From Oscillatoria sp. HE19RPO (lineage in GTDB: Bacteria > Cyanobacteriota > Cyanobacteriia > Cyanobacteriales > Laspinemataceae): 33,459 bases of DNA. Below, in pieces: positions 1 to 7,495 of the stretch. The notes below the pieces were generated by a model. The model searched no databases, was not told where the DNA came from, and was given only the letters and a program-made list of their open reading frames with translations. Position 1 is the first letter of the stretch; the number at the start of each line of letters is the position of its first letter. The DNA lies in the NCBI RefSeq assembly GCF_024220515.1, contig NZ_JAMXOT010000096.1, forward strand, positions 1-33,459, written 5' to 3'. Both the position numbers and the translations under genes were made by a program.

Positions 1-3000
1 GCGGGGGTGCCGATGGCGTCATCGTGCGATCGCCAATTTCTTTCGGCACAAAATCGTTATCCTTCGCCCCAGGAATTTTAGCCAAATAACAATCCCTCAC
101 CGCCAACAGAAAGCCTTTAATCGCATCCGGTGCACCGGATTGAGCATCAGCGGTTTTAAAGAAATCTTGCCATTTCTGGGAGTCAGTTTTATACAAATCC
201 ACCAAATACAAACCCGCTAAATATTCCGCCACCGGGTCCAGGGCAAACCGCAGGTTTTCTTTACCAACCCCAACAGTTTGTAGCAGACGCAACTTGGATT
301 CCAGATAATGCAAACGTTGGTCTGCATCCGGTATCTTTAAAGCGGCGATCGCATCTTTAATGTGAGCACTGGCGGGACGATAGCGCTCTTTCAGACATTC
401 CCAGGCGATCGCTTTAGCATCTTGGTGCAGAGTGCGATCGGCGAGTTTATCTTCCGTGACATCCCGATTCAATTCGTTTAAATAGGACAACATTAAATCC
501 GGGATATTCTCCGGCAAATCTGCCGATTGATACCCTTCCTTTGCCGAAATTAACTGTTCAGCATATAACTTTGCCAGTAATACCGTAATGTCTCTCGTCC
601 CCACCATATCCGAGAGTTGAATGCAGGCGTTGAAAAATTCCTTATCCGTGAATAAACCCCGCTTCCCCCGTTGATTGAGGTACGCTTCCATAAACGAAGA
701 CAGCCGATTTCCAGCGATGCGAAGGGGTTTAATGCGGCACTGAGTCGTGCGATTCAGCGGTTCTTCCAGTCGCGAAGTAATCACCAAAGCATTGATATCC
801 AATGATTCCTGTTGGATTTGCTGGCGGGTGGCTTCGCTCATTTCAGAAATGTGGTCTAAGATGACCAGAATCCGCCGATGTTTGAGTAAATTGGCCAGCA
901 ATTCATCAGAAATGGGCTCCGCTTTTCCCGTGAGGTCCTGGAGTTGGCGGCGAATGGTTTCCCGCAACGGGTGAGGGGTGGCAGTGAGTCGGGGGGTGAG
1001 TTCTTCTTCGATTAAAATGGGAATGGTGAGATGGGGAGCGAGCCGATGTTGGGGAGTTTCTTCGATGGCCCAAAGTGCGATTTGACAGGCGATGCTCGTT
1101 TTGCCCGAACCGCCTTCCCCGACAATCAGCAGACAGGCGCGTTGGCGATCGAACAGGGGACGCAGACTCTCCGAGGTGAGGTCCGGGAGGGTATTGCCAT
1201 CGAGGATAACGGGGATATTGATATAGGTGCGACGTTCCTGGACGGTTTCTATGGTTTTAAATTCCTCTCGGACAGTGCTGATGTGAGCAGTCACCCAGGC
1301 ATCCATCACCCGAGGGCGATCATAAAACCAACTAAAAAAGGTCCAATCCCGAATCTTCACCGGCGCACCCCCCCAGGATTCGGGGAATTTAAATTCGTAG
1401 GGTTTCAGAGCGTCATTAATCGCCACCAACAACCGGGGACACAACCAGAACAGCATCGACCACAGAGAGGGGAAGAACACCAGATAAAACAGTCCTCCCG
1501 CCAACCATTTATTTTGGCGACTCCAATTTGAAAAATGCGCGTTTTTCTGCGCTTGGAGCGCGTTAAGGGAGAGGCGCAGAGTAGAGATATCCGGGTTTGA
1601 TAATGCAGGATTAGCCCATTGGATAATTTTTAAAGCGGCAGACAAATCCAAGATGGCTCGATCTAACTCGGCTGGCGAGAGGGTTGTTGCCTGTTCCTGA
1701 ACGCTAAGGGCGATCGACACCAGCGCCTCCGCTGCACTGAGACGCACCGATGAATTTGAGTCATTTTGGAGGGCCTTTACCAAGTCGGGAACCGCTGCTT
1801 TGGCATCCGCACCGATACTTCCCAACGCCTGCGCTGCACTGAGACGCACCGATGAATTTGAGTCATTTTGGAGGGCGTTTACCAAGCCGGGAACCGCTGC
1901 TTTGGCATCTGCACCGATACTTCCCAGCACCTTCGCTGCATTGAAACGTATAAATGAATCTGAGTCATTTTGGAGGGCTTTTAGCAAATCGGGAACTACC
2001 GCTTCGGCATCCGCACCCATACTCCTCAACGCCTCCGCTGCAGTGAAACGCACCCATAAACTTGAGTCATGTTGGAGGGCATTTACCAAGTCGGGAACCG
2101 CTGCTTTGGCATCCACACCGATACTTCCCAGCACCTTCGCTGCATTGTCACGCACCGATGAATCTGAGTCATGTTGGAGGGCCTTTACCAAGTCAGGAAC
2201 CGCTGCTTCGGCATCCGCACCCATACTCCTCAGCGCCTCCGCTGCACTGAGACGCACGAATGAATCTGAGTCATGTTGGAGGGCTTTTACCAAGTCGGGA
2301 GCTACCGCTTCGGCATCCGCACCCATACTCCCGAGCGCCTCAGCTGCACTGCGTCGTACCCATGACTCTGAGTCATTTTGGAGGGCATTTACCAAATCGG
2401 GAACTGCTATTTTGGCATCCGTACCACTTCTCCCCAGCGCTGCAGCCGCAATGCTTCGCACTTGGCCCTCAGAGTCATTTTTCAGAGATGCTCTCAACTC
2501 GGGAACAGAATCTTTTATGAGTTGGTATAAACCTTCTTCTTCCGGAATGCTTAACCAGCGGCTCGGCAAGGGAAACGAGGCGGCAGCAATGCGCCGGACT
2601 CGGGGATCTGGGTCTTGTAGTAGTAACTTAAGCAAGGCAGGGCCAACAGAATCCAGATTCCTATGCCTCGTAGTCTTTAGAACTGTAGCCGTTATCCCTC
2701 GCACTCGAGGGGAGTCCGACTCCAAGGCTTTCAGTAAGTCTGGAACCGCAGGATCACCAATTCTCCTCAATGCCTCAACTGCACCCTGACGGATGAGAAA
2801 ATTATCGGACTCTAAGGCTTTGATTAAGGCAGGGACAGCAGGTACACCAACTTCTGCTAATGCCGCTACGCGATCCTCCCGGGTGAATTCATCCGCCACT
2901 TTTAATTGCTCAATGAGTGGGGCAATTTCCGCGTCCGTGGGGGTTTCGGCGGTGGCGGGGGTTGTCAGCAGCAGGGTTGAGGTCCAGGAGAGGACGGTGA

Positions 3001-3043
3001 GAGCAACGGTGGCAAAGAGTTTATGGGAGCGAGTGTGGGTCAT
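1..3043 (-). CDS. HEAT-repeat / membrane / NACHT NTPase protein (partial, C-terminus outside window)
   Basis: An open frame of 1014 codons runs from ATG at 3043 to the window edge without a stop; the C-terminus is missing. Seen: residues 1-33 look like a signal peptide (basic start, hydrophobic stretch, then TPATAET). HEAT-type helical repeats follow to about residue 440, including eight near-identical 34-residue units at about 166-437. A hydrophobic stretch lies at about 513-543. A NACHT-type NTPase follows, with Walker A GEGGSGKTS at 642-650, a Walker-B-like ILVILDHISE (D730, E734; the usual second Asp is Ser) and LVITSR after it. In the STAND class, NACHT modules use ATP to switch from sensing to oligomerised effector states, and several bacterial ones act against phage. 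Inference: if the signal and the single membrane span work, the HEAT part is extracytoplasmic and the NACHT part cytoplasmic. The specific function is not known to me. The same frame holds from start to Walker A, so there is no frameshift. Confidence 0.85.
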   Translation of the reverse strand, partial: MTHTRSHKLFATVALTVLSWTSTLLLTTPATAETPTDAEIAPLIEQLKVADEFTREDRVAALAEVGVPAVPALIKALESDNFLIRQGAVEALRRIGDPAVPDLLKALESDSPRVRGITATVLKTTRHRNLDSVGPALLKLLLQDPDPRVRRIAAASFPLPSRWLSIPEEEGLYQLIKDSVPELRASLKNDSEGQVRSIAAAALGRSGTDAKIAVPDLVNALQNDSESWVRRSAAEALGSMGADAEAVAPDLVKALQHDSDSFVRLSAAEALRSMGADAEAAVPDLVKALQHDSDSSVRDNAAKVLGSIGVDAKAAVPDLVNALQHDSSLWVRFTAAEALRSMGADAEAVVPDLLKALQNDSDSFIRFNAAKVLGSIGADAKAAVPGLVNALQNDSNSSVRLSAAQALGSIGADAKAAVPDLVKALQNDSNSSVRLSAAEALVSIALSVQEQATTLSPAELDRAILDLSAALKIIQWANPALSNPDISTLRLSLNALQAQKNAHFSNWSRQNKWLAGGLFYLVFFPSLWSMLFWLCPRLLVAINDALKPYEFKFPESWGGAPVKIRDWTFFSWFYDRPRVMDAWVTAHISTVREEFKTIETVQERRTYINIPVILDGNTLPDLTSESLRPLFDRQRACLLIVGEGGSGKTSIACQIALWAIEETPQHRLAPHLTIPILIEEELTPRLTATPHPLRETIRRQLQDLTGKAEPISDELLANLLKHRRILVILDHISEMSEATRQQIQQESLDINALVITSRLEEPLNRTTQCRIKPLRIAGNRLSSFMEAYLNQRGKRGLFTDKEFFNACIQLSDMVGTRDITVLLAKLYAEQLISAKEGYQSADLPENIPDLMLSYLNELNRDVTEDKLADRTLHQDAKAIAWECLKERYRPASAHIKDAIAALKIPDADQRLHYLESKLRLLQTVGVGKENLRFALDPVAEYLAGLYLVDLYKTDSQKWQDFFKTADAQSGAPDAIKGFLLAVRDCYLAKIPGAKDNDFVPKEIGDRTMTPSAPP
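1731..2546 (-). repeat. Eight tandem 102-bp repeats encoding HEAT units
   Basis: The motif GCTGCA(C/T)TG, or a close variant, recurs at 1731, 1833, 1935, 2037, 2139, 2241, 2343 and 2445, a strict 102-base period (34 codons). Units differ by only a few bases, mostly in the central four, which suggests recent amplification or gene conversion. On the minus strand each unit encodes a helical pair of the type VPDLVKALQ / SVRLSAAEAL. The array lies within the HEAT/NACHT gene and keeps its frame. Confidence 0.92.
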
Positions 3044-3642
3044 TAGCTACCAGGATAAACCCCCTTACGGAGGTTCCCCTCAAAGTTAGAAGAATATTGC
3101 TTCTATTATAATTGGCGTTTTCTCAGCAGAGGGTTACATTCGTGACATTTTTCGGCAGGGTGGGAAAAGCAGGAGAATTTCCTCTCCGGTGGAACCCGCT
3201 TAATTTGTCAAGGGCAGGATTTCCCTTCTGGTTCCCTTCCAGCAGGTTGAGAAACCGGGTTTCTTGCGACAATTTGGGTGAGGTGGCAAAAGTTATGGTA
3301 GAAACCCGGTTTCTGGTTCAAGACTTACCCAGATGTTGAGAATCAACCCGAAATGTAGCCGCGATTCGAGAATCGCCAGTCCAATCCACCCTAAATAATG
3401 TAGTAGTTGCAACAACCGGCGGGGGTTCAAACCCCCGCCTGTAGTGGCGCTTCGCGAAGCGCCCCTACAAGGCCGCCAATCGTTTGAACCCCCGCCGGTG
3501 TTGAGAATGGTGCAAGATGTCAGTTAAAACCGACTAAACATCCCACTGGATAAGACTTTCAGTCGTCTTTAGACGACTTTAGCTGTTAGGCCGCCAATCG
3601 TTTGAACCCCCGCCGGTGTTGAGAATGGTGCTGCGCTATCAA
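3044..3642. repeat. Repeat-filled intergenic region with several palindromes
   Basis: I see no gene here. The stretch holds an inverted pair GAAACCGGGTTTC (3251-3263) and GAAACCCGGTTTC (3301-3313); a palindrome GGCGGGGGTT/AACCCCCGCC (3418-3439); a second palindrome built on GGCGCTTCGCGAAGCGCC (3440-3469); and AGTCGTCTTTAGACGACT (3561-3578). A segment of about 44 bases, starting AGGCCGCCAATCGTTTGAAC, occurs twice, at about 3469-3512 and 3589-3632, spaced 120 bases. The GAAACC(C/G)GGTTTC motif also recurs near 12208-12274, so it is a dispersed family. Confidence 0.7.
3102..3113 (-). promoter_or_regulatory. Possible -10 element of the HEAT/NACHT gene
   Basis: The minus strand reads TATAAT at 3111-3106, about 65 bases upstream of the ATG at 3043. 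No convincing -35 hexamer is visible 16-18 bases further upstream, so this is only a weak candidate. Confidence 0.25.
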
Positions 3643-3971
3643 CTATTCCTCGGTTAGCGGAGGCAAAGCTGCCATAAATTCATCTAAGGAATTCACTTCA
3701 ATCAGGCACTCCCCTAACTCCTCTAATTGCTCCATATTCAACCGTTGCAGAGTTGTTTCTACCAACTCCGGTACTTCTCCAAACCGACGCCGGAGCAGGC
3801 GCTGGATAAACCTCCGTCCTCCTTCTTCTCGTCCTCGCTGCTCTCCGATCCGTTCTCCTTCCTCTAAAATGGATTGACCCCAGGGAGATTCCAGTAATGC
3901 TTGGTGTTCTAAGTCCATAACTTGCTCCACCCGATTGGTTCGGAATACAACTGTAGCAAAAATTCCCAGAA
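3643..3971 (-). pseudogene. Truncated tandem copy of the DUF4351 nuclease-like gene
   Basis: An ORF of 95 residues (ATG at 3930) matches the C-terminal part of the full-length gene at 4118-5026 almost residue for residue: EQVMDLE(H/R)QALLESPWGQ, the Glu/Arg-rich linker, RFGEVPELVETTL and LIEVNSLDEF. Homology continues upstream of the ATG to about 3971 (AAAAATTCCCA) and then stops abruptly where a MITE-like palindrome starts. The nuclease domain is absent, so this is a broken duplicate rather than a small gene. The linker is also shorter than in the full copy. The fragment could still be translated from its internal ATG. Confidence 0.8.
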
Positions 3972-4051
3972 CTTACGCAATATCAAAACCTAAATAATGT
4001 AGAGGTGATTCGGGAATCGCCTCTACATTATTTAGGGTAGATTCTCAAAAT
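3971..4051. mobile_element. MITE-like palindromic element beside the truncated DUF4351 copy
   Basis: Imperfect terminal inverted repeats GAACTTACGCAATA (3971 on) and TATGCGTAATTC (about 4040-4051) enclose a long palindrome: CTAAATAATGTAGAGG, then a GATTCGGGAATC core, then the mirror CCTCTACATTATTTAG. It is about 80 bases with no coding capacity. The same core occurs at 10530-10565 and 12120-12165. The element begins exactly where the neighbouring duplicated gene loses homology. Confidence 0.6.
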
Positions 4052-4117
4052 ATGCGTAATTCCTGTGTTTTTTTTGCAGTAGGACGCCGGAGATTTAACG
4101 CTCTACTGCTCTATCAA

Positions 4118-5026
4118 CTACTCCTCGGTTAGGGGAGGCAAAGCTGCTATAAATTCATCTAAGGAATTCACTTCAATCAGGCGATCGCTTAACTCCTCTA
4201 ATTGCTCCACATTCAACCGTGGCAGAGTTGTTTCTACCAACTCCGGTACTTCTCCAAACCGAAGCCGGAGTTGGCGATGTAGAATTCGGACTGCTTCTTG
4301 CTCTCGTCCTCGCTGCTCTCCTTCTTCTCGTCCTTTCTCTAGTCCTCGCTGCTCTCCTCGTTCTGCTCCTTGCTCTAAAATAGCTTGGCCCCAGGGAGAT
4401 TCCAGTAATGCTTGTCTTTCTAAGTCCATAACTTGCTCCACCAGATTGGTTCCTAATACAAATGTAGCAAAAATTCCCAACAATCGTTGTAAATCTTCGG
4501 CGCGTTCTTCATCTTCGAGACGGAGGGAGGCACGGCGTAATATAGTTTCGCTTGCGCCGCCTTTCATGACGGGTGCTAAGGGCAATAATCCCCGGAGATT
4601 GGGTTCAAAGGCGATTTCTACATCGGTTTCCCAGAGATTAATCACCCGATAGTCTTGTCTTGCCTTTAGTCCTAGGACTTCGGATTCATAGTGGTCCAGA
4701 ATGGGGGTGTTTCCTTCGGGGGGGAAAATATTGATCAGGACTGGATAGACGCGGATATTATATTTTTCTTCCGCGAGTCCAGCATAGGCGCGAATCCTGC
4801 GCGGCATTCGCGGATGGGGACGAAATTGGAATTCGTTGAGGGCGAGAATTTCTCCAGTTGTTGGGCTATAGGCTTTGATTAGGGTGTCGGTATCTCGACT
4901 AATCCATTGGAATTCGGAATCGAGGAGGGTTTGGGCTACCATATCGGGTGTTTTGGTGACCCATTTCACCCATCCATCCGGGGCGAGGGCGATTAGTCTC
5001 TTGCTACTAATGTCTGCTTGTGCCAT
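4118..5026 (-). CDS. Rpn/PD-(D/E)XK-like nuclease family protein with DUF4351 C-terminus
   Basis: A protein of 302 residues. The N-terminal part has the pattern of the Rpn / putative-transposase PD-(D/E)XK family: D47 in DTDTLIK, E65 and Q67 in LNEFQF, then MPRRIRAYAG. A charged linker of the EGREEGEQRG type spans about 224-250 and leads into a DUF4351 helical tail (RLRFGEVPELVETTL, LIEVNSLDEF, about 255-300). Related proteins are numerous in cyanobacteria; E. coli Rpn proteins are DNA endonucleases that promote RecA-independent recombination. Whether this copy cleaves DNA is not shown by the sequence. It lies next to a truncated tandem copy of itself. The start at 5026 is supported by the AT-rich region upstream and by the MAQADISSKRLI N-terminus. 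Confidence 0.85.
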   Translation of the reverse strand: MAQADISSKRLIALAPDGWVKWVTKTPDMVAQTLLDSEFQWISRDTDTLIKAYSPTTGEILALNEFQFRPHPRMPRRIRAYAGLAEEKYNIRVYPVLINIFPPEGNTPILDHYESEVLGLKARQDYRVINLWETDVEIAFEPNLRGLLPLAPVMKGGASETILRRASLRLEDEERAEDLQRLLGIFATFVLGTNLVEQVMDLERQALLESPWGQAILEQGAERGEQRGLEKGREEGEQRGREQEAVRILHRQLRLRFGEVPELVETTLPRLNVEQLEELSDRLIEVNSLDEFIAALPPLTEE

Positions 5027-5386
5027 ATTTTATTGTGGGAATATTTCTATTTATATTAAATCATGTTTAAGCAAGATATTTTATTAATTTATGTAAATTT
5101 GTAAAATTAAGAAATAGTATTTTGACCGGCATTTATTAATTGTGAACAACCCTAAAATTGTAAGTTTTCCTCGTGACGTGGCTCTGCCGCGTCACGCTGC
5201 TTTGGAGGCTCTGCCTCCAGTCCCAAAGCAAGGGCTTAATCTACCTATTTTACCTGTCACAGCTTCAACTCTTTACCACACAGAGGTACAGGCGGCAGAG
5301 CCGCCAAGAATGCGTGACGCGGCAGAGCCACGTCACGAGGATAAGAGCCACGTCACGAGGATAATGAGTGGTTTATCAACGGGTTT
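5027..5386. repeat. Intergenic region with a perfect 28-bp inverted repeat and a tandem 20-mer
   Basis: There is an AT-rich leader at 5027-5150. A 28-base arm at 5169-5196 (starting CCTCGTGACGTGGCTCTG) then has an exact inverted copy at 5313-5340. Between the arms are smaller palindromes: GGAGGCTCTGCCTCC and GGCGGCAGAGCCGCC. At the right arm the 20-mer AGAGCCACGTCACGAGGATA is duplicated in tandem (5324-5343 and 5344-5363). A short plus-strand ORF through this block is only the translated repeat. Confidence 0.75.
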
Positions 5387-6349
5387 TTAGAAGTTCCACA
5401 TCACTTGATTTTCATCGAGTTTATCGGTGACAATACGCCCGATCGCATCAATTTCTTTGACCTCTTCTGGGGATAATTTCACATCGGCTGCTTTGGCATT
5501 ATCCGTGGCTTGTTGCTCGTTTCTTGCGCCGACAATGGCACAGGTTTGGGGTTGAGCAATTAACCAGGCTAAGGAGAGTTGGGCTAAGGTACAATCATGG
5601 CGACTGGCAATGGGTCGGAGTTTCTCTAAGGCTTCTTGAACTCGCGCATAATTCTCCTTATCGGCAAAGAGTTTATTTTTAGAGCGATGGTCACCTTCGG
5701 CAAATTTATGATCCGGTCCAAATTTGCCGGTTAAAAGTCCCTGGGCGAGGGAAGAATAGGAGATAATTGAAATGTTGTTTTCAACACAGTAGGGCATTTG
5801 GTCGTTTTCGATTTTTCGCCAGAATAAAGAATAGGGAGGTTGCAAACTATCAATCTGTCCATATTGTGCCGCTTCTTCCAGTTGGGTGCGGTTAAAGTTG
5901 GAGACACCGACTGCCCGAATTTTGCCTTGTTCTTTCAGTTTGACCATTGCTCCCATTGTTTCGGCAATGGGAACGGTTTCACTTCCATAGGTTCCAGAAG
6001 GCCAGTGAATTTGATAGAGGTCGATATAGTCGGTTTTGAGGTTTTTTAAGGAGCGATCGCAAGCTTCCATTACTTGGTCATGTTTGAGATGAGTTGAGAA
6101 AACTTTGGTGGCATAAATGACATTCTCTCTCACATCAGACAGGGCGGAGGCGACGATTTGTTCGGAATATCCATCTCCATACGCTTCTGCTGTATCAAAG
6201 GTGGTAATTCCGGCGTGATAGGCAGCGCGCAGGGCTTGGATGATATCATTATCTTCGATGCCTACCCACATCTTTTTCCCCGCTTGCCAGGTTCCGATAA
6301 TGATGGGGGTAATTTTTAACTCGGATTTGCCTAATGTTCTCGTTTCCAT
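5387..6349 (-). CDS. Aldo/keto reductase
   Basis: 320 residues, the usual length for the NADP(H)-dependent aldo/keto reductase superfamily, which folds as a TIM barrel and reduces aldehydes and ketones to alcohols. The catalytic tetrad is visible: D52 and Y57 in FDTAEAYGDG, K82 in YATKV and H115 in LYQIHWP. The C-terminal cofactor segment CAIVGARNEQQ is present and the start METRTLGKSELKI is typical. It resembles the YajO/YhdN-type cyanobacterial reductases, but the physiological substrate cannot be read from sequence. It stands alone: the DUF1802 gene is divergent, with about 80 bases between the two ATG codons. Confidence 0.93.
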   Translation of the reverse strand: METRTLGKSELKITPIIIGTWQAGKKMWVGIEDNDIIQALRAAYHAGITTFDTAEAYGDGYSEQIVASALSDVRENVIYATKVFSTHLKHDQVMEACDRSLKNLKTDYIDLYQIHWPSGTYGSETVPIAETMGAMVKLKEQGKIRAVGVSNFNRTQLEEAAQYGQIDSLQPPYSLFWRKIENDQMPYCVENNISIISYSSLAQGLLTGKFGPDHKFAEGDHRSKNKLFADKENYARVQEALEKLRPIASRHDCTLAQLSLAWLIAQPQTCAIVGARNEQQATDNAKAADVKLSPEEVKEIDAIGRIVTDKLDENQVMWNF

Positions 6350-6432
6350 GTTGACCTCTTAAACTAGAATGAAGACTACTTTTTACGGTGGTCTGTCTTA
6401 TTTTAACGATTCGTCTCAATAGGGGTGATTAC

Positions 6433-7044
6433 ATGGAATTAACGGCTGCTTTGAAGGAATGGGCGACTGCGGTGGAAGCGTTAGAACGAGGGGAGACTAT
6501 CCTGTTACTCCGCAAAGGCGGGATTCGGGAAGTGGGGGGTCGCTTCCAGGTTCCGGAGTCGGAGGTGTTGCTGTATCCGACGTTTGAGCATCAAAAACCT
6601 GAGTTGCTGAAGGCGGACTATGGCTCGAATGTCACCCCAGTGGCGTCGGGATGGCATCCAGAACGGGTGCGGATTGGCAGTTGGGCGAGTATTACCGATT
6701 TGTGGCCGATCGCCGTGGAAACGGAGGAAATAGCCGCATCTGTGCAGTCGGCGTTGCTACCGTATCACATTTGGAACGATCGCTTTGTGGGCGATCGCCT
6801 CCAGTGGAAACCCCGTCAACCCCTGTATCTGTTGCTGTTGCGGACCTATCGTCTTGCTGAACCGCGAGAAATTGCTTACTGTGAGGCGTATGGCGGATGT
6901 AAGTCATGGATACAGCTAACCGAGGCAGTCGCCACGGCAGACTCATTCCCGGTGTTGGATGAGGTGGCATACAGCAATTTGCGCGATCGCCTCCGGGACA
7001 TTGTGGCAACGCTGACTTATACTGACTCTGGCGATCGCTCCTGA
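6433..7044 (+). CDS. DUF1802 family protein
   Basis: 203 residues from ATG at 6433; the frame stays open upstream to a GTG at 6388, but ATG 6433 has a purine-rich AGGGGTG just before it and gives the family-type start MELTAALKEWA. Conserved-looking segments are LLLRKGGIRE (24-33) and YPTFEHQKPELLK (48-60), which I recognise from the DUF1802 family common in cyanobacteria. No signal peptide or membrane segment is seen, so it is probably cytoplasmic. The function of DUF1802 is not established. The gene is divergent from the aldo/keto reductase and is followed by about 450 bases without a gene. Confidence 0.85.
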   Translation: MELTAALKEWATAVEALERGETILLLRKGGIREVGGRFQVPESEVLLYPTFEHQKPELLKADYGSNVTPVASGWHPERVRIGSWASITDLWPIAVETEEIAASVQSALLPYHIWNDRFVGDRLQWKPRQPLYLLLLRTYRLAEPREIAYCEAYGGCKSWIQLTEAVATADSFPVLDEVAYSNLRDRLRDIVATLTYTDSGDRS

Positions 7045-7366
7045 TTGCTTGCGTCGCATTGGGTAATAAAATGTCATAGAATAGGGATTTTGTCCAGAGG
7101 AGGGGTTGGGTAATACCCTGAAACCTCTAGGGTATGATGACAGGCGATCGCTATACCACTTGCTGGACTGTCCTACGGTTTACCTTTATTCTCTGTCTAA
7201 ATATAAATTATCCTCGGGATGCATCCCCAGACAGTCTGCACTTTCTGGGGAAATTGGCGCAATTTGCTGTATAGGAGTCAGTTAAAAGAGTGACCCAATC
7301 GGGTTTCCGTACTGGGGAGAGGGTGAATAGATTGAGAGTGTGAAAAATAAATGGACGTTCGGAGTA
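7045..7366. other. Intergenic region without a recognisable gene
   Basis: It contains a HIP1-related GGCGATCGCT at about 7144 and a short GGGTAATACCC / AGGGTAT palindromic patch at about 7110-7136. No coding frame with family resemblance was found on either strand. The downstream part (from 7367) is a separate inverted-repeat element. Confidence 0.5.
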
Positions 7367-7484
7367 ATACGGAATCCGGTTGTCATCGGTCAAAACCCGC
7401 ACCCTCAAGGGTGGGGCTATACGGACAAAGCCTGCCTCCGCAGGCTAGAAGCGAAAACCGACTGCTTACAACCAGATTCGGTAT
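7367..7484. mobile_element. MITE-like inverted-repeat element, copy 1 (upstream of SLH gene)
   Basis: 118 bases bounded by ATACGGAATCCGGTTGT and its inverted counterpart ACAACCAGATTCGGTAT. Inside are two hairpins: CCGCACCCTCAAGGGTGGGG and AGCCTGCCTCCGCAGGCT. The same plan recurs at 9171-9292. The element ends 11 bases before the ATG of the SLH-domain gene, so it occupies that gene's leader. Confidence 0.65.
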
Positions 7485-7495
7485 AACACTCCCTG

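Noticed and set aside
1031-2789. Plus-strand ORFs across the first 3 kb, including one of 329 codons
   Set aside because: They lie antisense to the HEAT/NACHT frame and their regularity is only the repeat period read backwards; they have no family resemblance.
3418-3439. GGGGGTTCAAACCCCCGCC resembling a tRNA T-arm
   Set aside because: It is a simple palindrome of a dispersed repeat and no acceptor or anticodon arms fit around it; no tRNA was found in the window.
3469-3632. Direct repeats of about 44 bases spaced 120 bases, as a possible CRISPR
   Set aside because: Only two copies, palindromic content and a spacer of unsuitable length; not a CRISPR array.
5142-5390. Plus-strand ORF of 82 codons
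   Set aside because: It runs straight through the inverted repeat and tandem 20-mer and has no independent evidence.
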